DNA of 64,000 nucleotides from the NCBI RefSeq assembly GCF_000147715.2, contig NC_017934.1:496001-560000 (forward strand), written 5' to 3'. Below are positions 60,020-64,000 of the stretch, in pieces. A program made the translations under genes and the position numbers. This DNA is from Mesotoga prima MesG1.Ag.4.2. Its GTDB lineage: Bacteria > Thermotogota > Thermotogae > Petrotogales > Kosmotogaceae. Within the stretch, counting starts at the first letter, position 1, and each line of letters opens with the position of its first letter. The notes below the pieces were generated by a model that was not told where the DNA came from, searched no databases, and worked only from the letters and a program-made list of their open reading frames with translations.

Positions 60020-60984
60020 TTTCCTGATCTGCCCTTTCCAGAATCCGTTATTTCGACGAGGTCTTCTGGATAAGGCTCGAAGAAAGTCTGCCGCGCGAGA
60101 TATTCGCTTTCAAATGCAACGACGTAAGAACGTAAAATATATAGAGGGACGCTCAGCGGAATCTTTCCCTCCCTATATCTTTCGAGTGTATCGAGAAAGA
60201 ATCTCTTTTCCGAAGACGATATGTACTTTGAAAAGTAACCCAGTCCATGCATCAAGACATTGATATGAGAGGTGTGTCTTGGTGGGGTTGACATCGTTTT
60301 GTAGAAATGAGAGGAATACTCGTCATAGACTTCTCTAATATCTCTGGAATCCATCTTCCCCACAATTGCACCCATAATCCTCATTTCTTTTTGATTGTAC
60401 GACATGAATAACAGCTTGTTGTCAGATTGAAAATCCACCAGCCCTTTCCTGGTAAGATTATTTGAGAGTTCTCTGAATCGGGAGACCGTAAAAAGTTTGG
60501 TCAAGAAGTGTTCTCTTATTATGAAGTTTGATAGCCTTCCATCGTCTTCAACTGGGAGGAAGTTGAACCTCTCAATAACGATTCCTCCAAAAAAACCAGA
60601 GTCTCTACCGGATGACATTACCTTACCTTCCCCGGGATACACTTTCACATCTTTTATGCCACAGGTTGGCGATGCAGATTTGAGAATGAAACCGTCAACT
60701 CCGCTCAAACCATCGAGAAACCTGTGAGAGTAATCTGTAAGACGCTCTGTAACATCGTTACCTGTCAAAGGTTGAATTAACCTTATTTCATCTGACTTTC
60801 TTACCATTCTTACAGGGGCTCGCGGTGCCCCAAGTCCGATGTCGAATTCGGGACACACGGTAAAGTACTGGACGTATTTCTTCAGCCTTTTGACGAATTT
60901 GCTTGGAATCATCTGGCCGTTGTATCTGCAGGTATCGAATCCGAGACATCTACTGACCACGACTTGCGGTCTAGAGTGTATCAA
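60016..60984 (-). CDS. DUF523-DUF1722 (YbgA-like) protein
   Basis: About 322 residues. The N-terminal half begins with VVSRCLGFDTCRYNGQMI and FTVCPEFDIGLGAPRAPVRM and contains SPTCGIKDVKVYPG, a conserved cysteine set of DUF523; the C-terminal half (from about 190) is DUF1722/YbgA, with MRIMGAIVGKMDSRD and HINVLMHGLGYFSKYIS. Function unknown, but this fusion co-occurs with photolyase genes. The TTG at 60984 has GAGGAGG 8 nt upstream; the open frame extends to 61077 but overlaps the previous gene. Confidence 0.85.
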   Translation of the reverse strand: MIHSRPQVVVSRCLGFDTCRYNGQMIPSKFVKRLKKYVQYFTVCPEFDIGLGAPRAPVRMVRKSDEIRLIQPLTGNDVTERLTDYSHRFLDGLSGVDGFILKSASPTCGIKDVKVYPGEGKVMSSGRDSGFFGGIVIERFNFLPVEDDGRLSNFIIREHFLTKLFTVSRFRELSNNLTRKGLVDFQSDNKLLFMSYNQKEMRIMGAIVGKMDSRDIREVYDEYSSHFYKTMSTPPRHTSHINVLMHGLGYFSKYISSSEKRFFLDTLERYREGKIPLSVPLYILRSYVVAFESEYLARQTFFEPYPEDLVEITDSGKGRSGK

Positions 60985-61000
60985 AGTCGTGTCCTCCTCT

Positions 61001-61915
61001 TTATTCGAGGAAAGAGAGAATTTCTTCAGCCACCCTTTCGGGTTTGTCGATGAAGGGAGCGTGCCCTCTTCCCTCAATTATCTTGAGAGTACTTCCAGGA
61101 ATCTCTTCAGAAATCTTTTTTGCATAATCTAAAGGAAGTATTTCATCCCTTTCTCCCCAGATTATTAATACATTCAGATCGATTTCTCCAAGCATTCCTG
61201 AAAGAGAACCGCCATCACTGTCCTTAATGAACTCACTAAGGAATTGTATAGACATACGATCTACGAGAGCAAAATACTTTCCGAACTCCTCATGGACGAA
61301 GTAACTTTTGTCTCCCAGTCTTTTAGTATAGAGATACCTCTGAACAGGATAGGTCTGATAATAGAATCGCATTGCAATCCATGTCAACACTTTGCTACTA
61401 GAAATGAAATCAGGCACGAGTTTCTGTTCGGTGAATGCATAAGAATCTATAAGGATGAGATTCTCTACTCTTTCTGAATAGTAGTAGCCGATGTTGAGCG
61501 CGATCTCTCCTCCGAGGGAGTGCCCTATTATATCTGCTTTTTCAATGTTCAGAAGATTCATCAAATCTACAAGAAGCTCTGCGTATCCTTTTCTTGAGTA
61601 GTCTCCTTTGCTTGACGCTTCAGATAAGCCTGATCCAGGGAGGTCTACTAGGTAGACTTTTCTATTTGAAGAGAGAAGCTTGGCCAGTTCTGAAAAATCA
61701 AGATGCGATCCGGGAAATCCGTGAATCATAAGCATCGGTTTTCCTTCGCCGAGAACCTTCAGAAAAAGCTCTTCCTCACCGACCTTCAAGTACCTACCTT
61801 CTCTTTCAATCCTGTTCAAAAAAATCCTCGCCATTGTCACACTGAAAATTCCGTTGACAACTGCAACCGCAATGACAATAAGCAGAACCAGAAAGAGCGT
61901 CCTAACTATTTTCAT
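61001..61915 (-). CDS. Membrane-anchored alpha/beta hydrolase
   Basis: A 304-residue protein with an N-terminal membrane anchor (residues 1-25). MLMIHGFPGSHLDF supplies the oxyanion loop, GHSLGGEIAL the nucleophile Ser, WGERDEILPL the Asp and GRGHAPFIDKPE the His. Substrate unknown. AAAGGGGTG precedes the ATG at 61915. It heads the operon with the DUF523-DUF1722 and photolyase genes (16-nt gap). TATATT about 25 nt upstream of the ribosome site may be its promoter. Confidence 0.85.
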   Translation of the reverse strand: MKIVRTLFLVLLIVIAVAVVNGIFSVTMARIFLNRIEREGRYLKVGEEELFLKVLGEGKPMLMIHGFPGSHLDFSELAKLLSSNRKVYLVDLPGSGLSEASSKGDYSRKGYAELLVDLMNLLNIEKADIIGHSLGGEIALNIGYYYSERVENLILIDSYAFTEQKLVPDFISSSKVLTWIAMRFYYQTYPVQRYLYTKRLGDKSYFVHEEFGKYFALVDRMSIQFLSEFIKDSDGGSLSGMLGEIDLNVLIIWGERDEILPLDYAKKISEEIPGSTLKIIEGRGHAPFIDKPERVAEEILSFLE

Positions 61916-62080
61916 TCGCGACACCCCTTTACAGAAGTTGTCGAGCAACAATAATATACCATTTTTCGCATAATGATCTTCAAACTCTCTTATGGTCTAA
62001 AATTTGAGAAGAATTATCATCTGCCGGTGCTATGTGAAGTATCTTGACAACAAATTCTGTTGGCATGAATCCATCTGCTA

Positions 62081-62454
62081 TTATCTTCCCTTTTTCATGT
62101 TGTTCAGAAGCTGAGCGACCTCTTCATTGTTAGTTCAACTCTTCGAGCTTCTTGATTATTTTGGATGCTTTGCGAACTTGACGGTTGGCAACTTCGGATC
62201 CGGGACCGGTTACCAGTTATTCCAGTTTTGCTTCTAGCTGTAGAGTACGGAATATTTAACTCTTTTCGAAACTCTGAGAGATTCCTTCTGTTCTTGATGA
62301 AGGCCTTCAAAAACGCAAGAAGCTCTTCTGGCAAAGATGAAAGTTCTCCCTGCGAAAATGATCCGATTATCTTTGCCTTGCAGTTCTGATAGGCATACTC
62401 AGTTATCTGCAAGTCTGTACCGCAGCTTGGACATTTGTCGAGTCGTTTCTTCAT
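62081..62454 (-). pseudogene. Decayed DUF2089-family gene
   Basis: The frame from ATG 62454 (GGAGGGG upstream) encodes MKKRLDKCPSCGTDLQIT through LNIPYSTARSK, a clear DUF2089 N-terminus with zinc-ribbon CPSC; the second CxxC of the family appears as YQNC, so one ligand is lost. After STARSK the frame carries on as unrelated residues. Removing one A restores SKLE but then meets TAA, and past it the same frame reads KASKIIKKLEELN; a further shift gives NNEEVAQLLNNMKKGR and a stop, the normal family end. At least two shifts and one stop therefore interrupt the gene. Relatives are short zinc-binding, possibly regulatory proteins. Confidence 0.7.
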
Positions 62455-62830
62455 TTGGAACCCCTCCAACAGATCATAAACTGCGATAATGAAAAGAATA
62501 AAAGCAGTAAACGAAGTGACAAGCCAACATGACCAATCTCAGTGGTTTGATGAAATCAATTATTGATGCTATAAATTCAACTCGACAATAACTAGAGTGG
62601 ATACAGATTTCAGTAATTGGATGAATCTTGTCCATCCTTATTTACTTCATTACAAGTTTTCGATGTCGAAAGATGGGCAGGTTGCTTCGGAGTAGAGAGA
62701 ACTGCCGCGAGTGCTCAGAAATCATAAATAGCAGTAATCCTGACTATTTGAGACAGATTCTTCTTCTCGAGAAGACAACTATTGGTTCACTCCCCAACAA
62801 TGATGATCCTGTCGATTAGCTCCTTGCCCA
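62455..62830. other. Gene-free spacer
   Basis: About 375 bases between the decayed gene and the MFS gene. Short open frames exist but none has a ribosome site or recognisable product; no terminator-like hairpin was found. Confidence 0.45.
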
Positions 62831-64000
62831 TCACTCGATGATCGCCTGTTTTGTTTCAACGCCCATTTTGGATACGATTATCGCAGCAAACAAACTCAGG
62901 GCAGCCATGAATATCATCACTACAAACACGCTGCCTGTACCTCCCATAACCAAATTCGTGAAGAAGGGAGCGACAATTCCAGCTGCTCTTGCCATCACTC
63001 CAGATGCACCGTTTCCAAGCGCACGCATTTCAGTTGGATATAATTCGGGTGTATATGCGTATACCATTCCCCATGCTCCAAGCACAAAGAGCGAAATCAA
63101 AACGCTCGCAACGAGAAGAAGAGCTGAACTATTCACCAGTGCCATGACGATTGACGAAACCGCCATTCCTCCAAAAAAGAATGTTAGTGATGGTTTTCTC
63201 CCAATTCTTTCAATGAGGATCACTGCGGTCAGATAGCCAGGCAGTTGCATGATCAACATGAAAAAGGTATACCACAGGGAAGAAACGGGCGTCAGTCCCT
63301 TGGACATGAAGATCTTTGGCGCCCACGTGTAGATTCCATAATAGACAAAACTTACGGAAAACCAGCTGATCCAGATCATTATTGTCCTTCTAGCCAGATC
63401 ACCTTTGAACAATCCGAGAATTGGTTGCTTAGACTGTTTATGCATCTCTATCTCTTCATCAATTTCTTTTCCCAGTATTTTCTCCAGTGCGACTTTGCCC
63501 TTTTTCATGAACTGATACTTGGGGCTTTCAGGAAGAAAGAAGGAAATTAGCAAGAGTGGTACACTGAATAATGCAAGAAAGTAGAAGGACCACCGCCATC
63601 CAAGGCTGTTCAAAGTCAACATGGTAAATCCACCAGTGATTATGCTTCCAACCGCCCAGCTCGATTCAAGAAGAGCGAGATATAAACCACGGATCCTTAT
63701 CGATGAGAATTCAGTAAGGTATGCGTTGACTACGGGAAGCAGACCACCATAACCGATTCCAGCCACAAATCTCCCAACTGAGAAAGTTCTCATTGAAACC
63801 GATGCGCCGGTAAACCCGGTTGAAAGACCTGCAATTAGCAACAAGATGAGATTTGTCCACTTCCTACCGAACCTATCGGAGATCATTCCGGAAAACAACG
63901 CACCGAGCAGCATTCCCACGAATACCGAACTTGCCATCATACTCTGACTGCCTGTAGTACCGGCAAGATCTTCCACGATTGAAGGAAGTGTCAAAGAGGT
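62831..64000 (-). CDS. MFS transporter, sugar/metabolite-porter type (partial, 5' end outside window)
   Basis: The frame is open to the window edge, giving at least 390 residues with about 11 membrane segments; the first segment and the start codon are missing. SDRFGRKWTNLILL is the MFS loop 2-3 motif, and a second copy (ERIGRKPSLTFFFG) marks the start of the second half. ALFSVPLLLISFFLPESPKY (PESPKY) is typical of sugar porters and related aromatic-acid carriers. An in-frame ATG or TTG at 63994 is probably not the start because similarity runs past it. Confidence 0.82.
   Translation of the reverse strand, partial: TSLTLPSIVEDLAGTTGSQSMMASSVFVGMLLGALFSGMISDRFGRKWTNLILLLIAGLSTGFTGASVSMRTFSVGRFVAGIGYGGLLPVVNAYLTEFSSIRIRGLYLALLESSWAVGSIITGGFTMLTLNSLGWRWSFYFLALFSVPLLLISFFLPESPKYQFMKKGKVALEKILGKEIDEEIEMHKQSKQPILGLFKGDLARRTIMIWISWFSVSFVYYGIYTWAPKIFMSKGLTPVSSLWYTFFMLIMQLPGYLTAVILIERIGRKPSLTFFFGGMAVSSIVMALVNSSALLLVASVLISLFVLGAWGMVYAYTPELYPTEMRALGNGASGVMARAAGIVAPFFTNLVMGGTGSVFVVMIFMAALSLFAAIIVSKMGVETKQAIIE

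Noticed and set aside
62628-62819. Plus-strand frame of 63 codons
   Set aside because: No ribosome site, no recognised family.

Overview
The window reads as a chromosomal segment of a mesophilic or moderately thermophilic member of the Thermotogota, most likely the Kosmotogaceae (Mesotoga or Kosmotoga). Pointers are a Thermotoga-like glycerol-3-phosphate oxidation cluster (GlpP, two FAD oxidoreductases, DUF1667), NADH-linked Hnd/Nuo-type iron-sulfur flavoproteins, pyruvate phosphate dikinase, SpoVS in a non-sporulating gene context, OpuC-type osmolyte uptake, and secreted C69 peptidases. The genus is an inference from gene content and style; no rRNA is present. No CRISPR array, insertion sequence, prophage or replication origin was seen.

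Layout. 1-3.8 kb: partial glpP, then a divergent glycerol-3-phosphate oxidation operon with an antitermination leader. 3.8-5 kb: tRNA-Asn beside an AsnRS-like asparagine synthetase that has its own leader-peptide attenuator. 5.1-9.6 kb: radical SAM protein and smc. 9.6-12.8 kb (minus): transglycosylase, GH13 glycosidase, EamA transporter. 12.9-17.8 kb (minus): a duplicated set of NuoE/NuoF-like subunits without a catalytic hydrogenase subunit. 17.9-20.6 kb: apt, pgi, a small unknown gene, coaE. 20.7-23.4 kb: orphan sugar-binding protein and an MFS transporter. 23.6-27 kb: OpuC-type osmolyte ABC system. 27.2-32.4 kb: ppdK, a sodium-pump beta subunit, KorD-KorA. 32.5-36.5 kb: spoVS, a ferritin-like protein, uracil permease behind a leader ORF and terminator, an acetyltransferase, a Nif3-like protein. 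36.9-39.8 kb: MATE exporter and CoA-transferase subunits. 40.3-46.9 kb: DUF6305 protein, a DctM-like permease, a 58-residue membrane protein, an M14 deacylase-like enzyme and two C69 peptidases. 47.2-53.5 kb: a coiled-coil protein, then (minus) an unknown 679-residue protein, a BrxD-like ATPase and an Lhr/BrxHI-like helicase. 53.6-64 kb: secreted proteins, a sugar ABC operon, a photolyase/DUF523-DUF1722 operon, a decayed DUF2089 gene and a truncated MFS gene.

The most striking theme is transcription attenuation. Three genes sit immediately behind a strong intrinsic terminator in their own leader, each with a different apparent sensor: GlpP protein for the glycerol-3-phosphate operon; a 23-residue leader peptide with three consecutive Asn codons and a full set of competing hairpins for the AsnRS-like asparagine synthetase; and a 55-residue U-rich leader ORF ending inside the terminator for uracil permease, resembling enterobacterial pyrBI. 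The second theme is two uncharacterised gene sets: the three-gene BrxD/helicase operon, a possible defence or DNA-processing module lacking other BREX genes, and the DUF6305/permease/M14/C69 cluster, a possible uptake and hydrolysis pathway for peptides or acylated amino acids.
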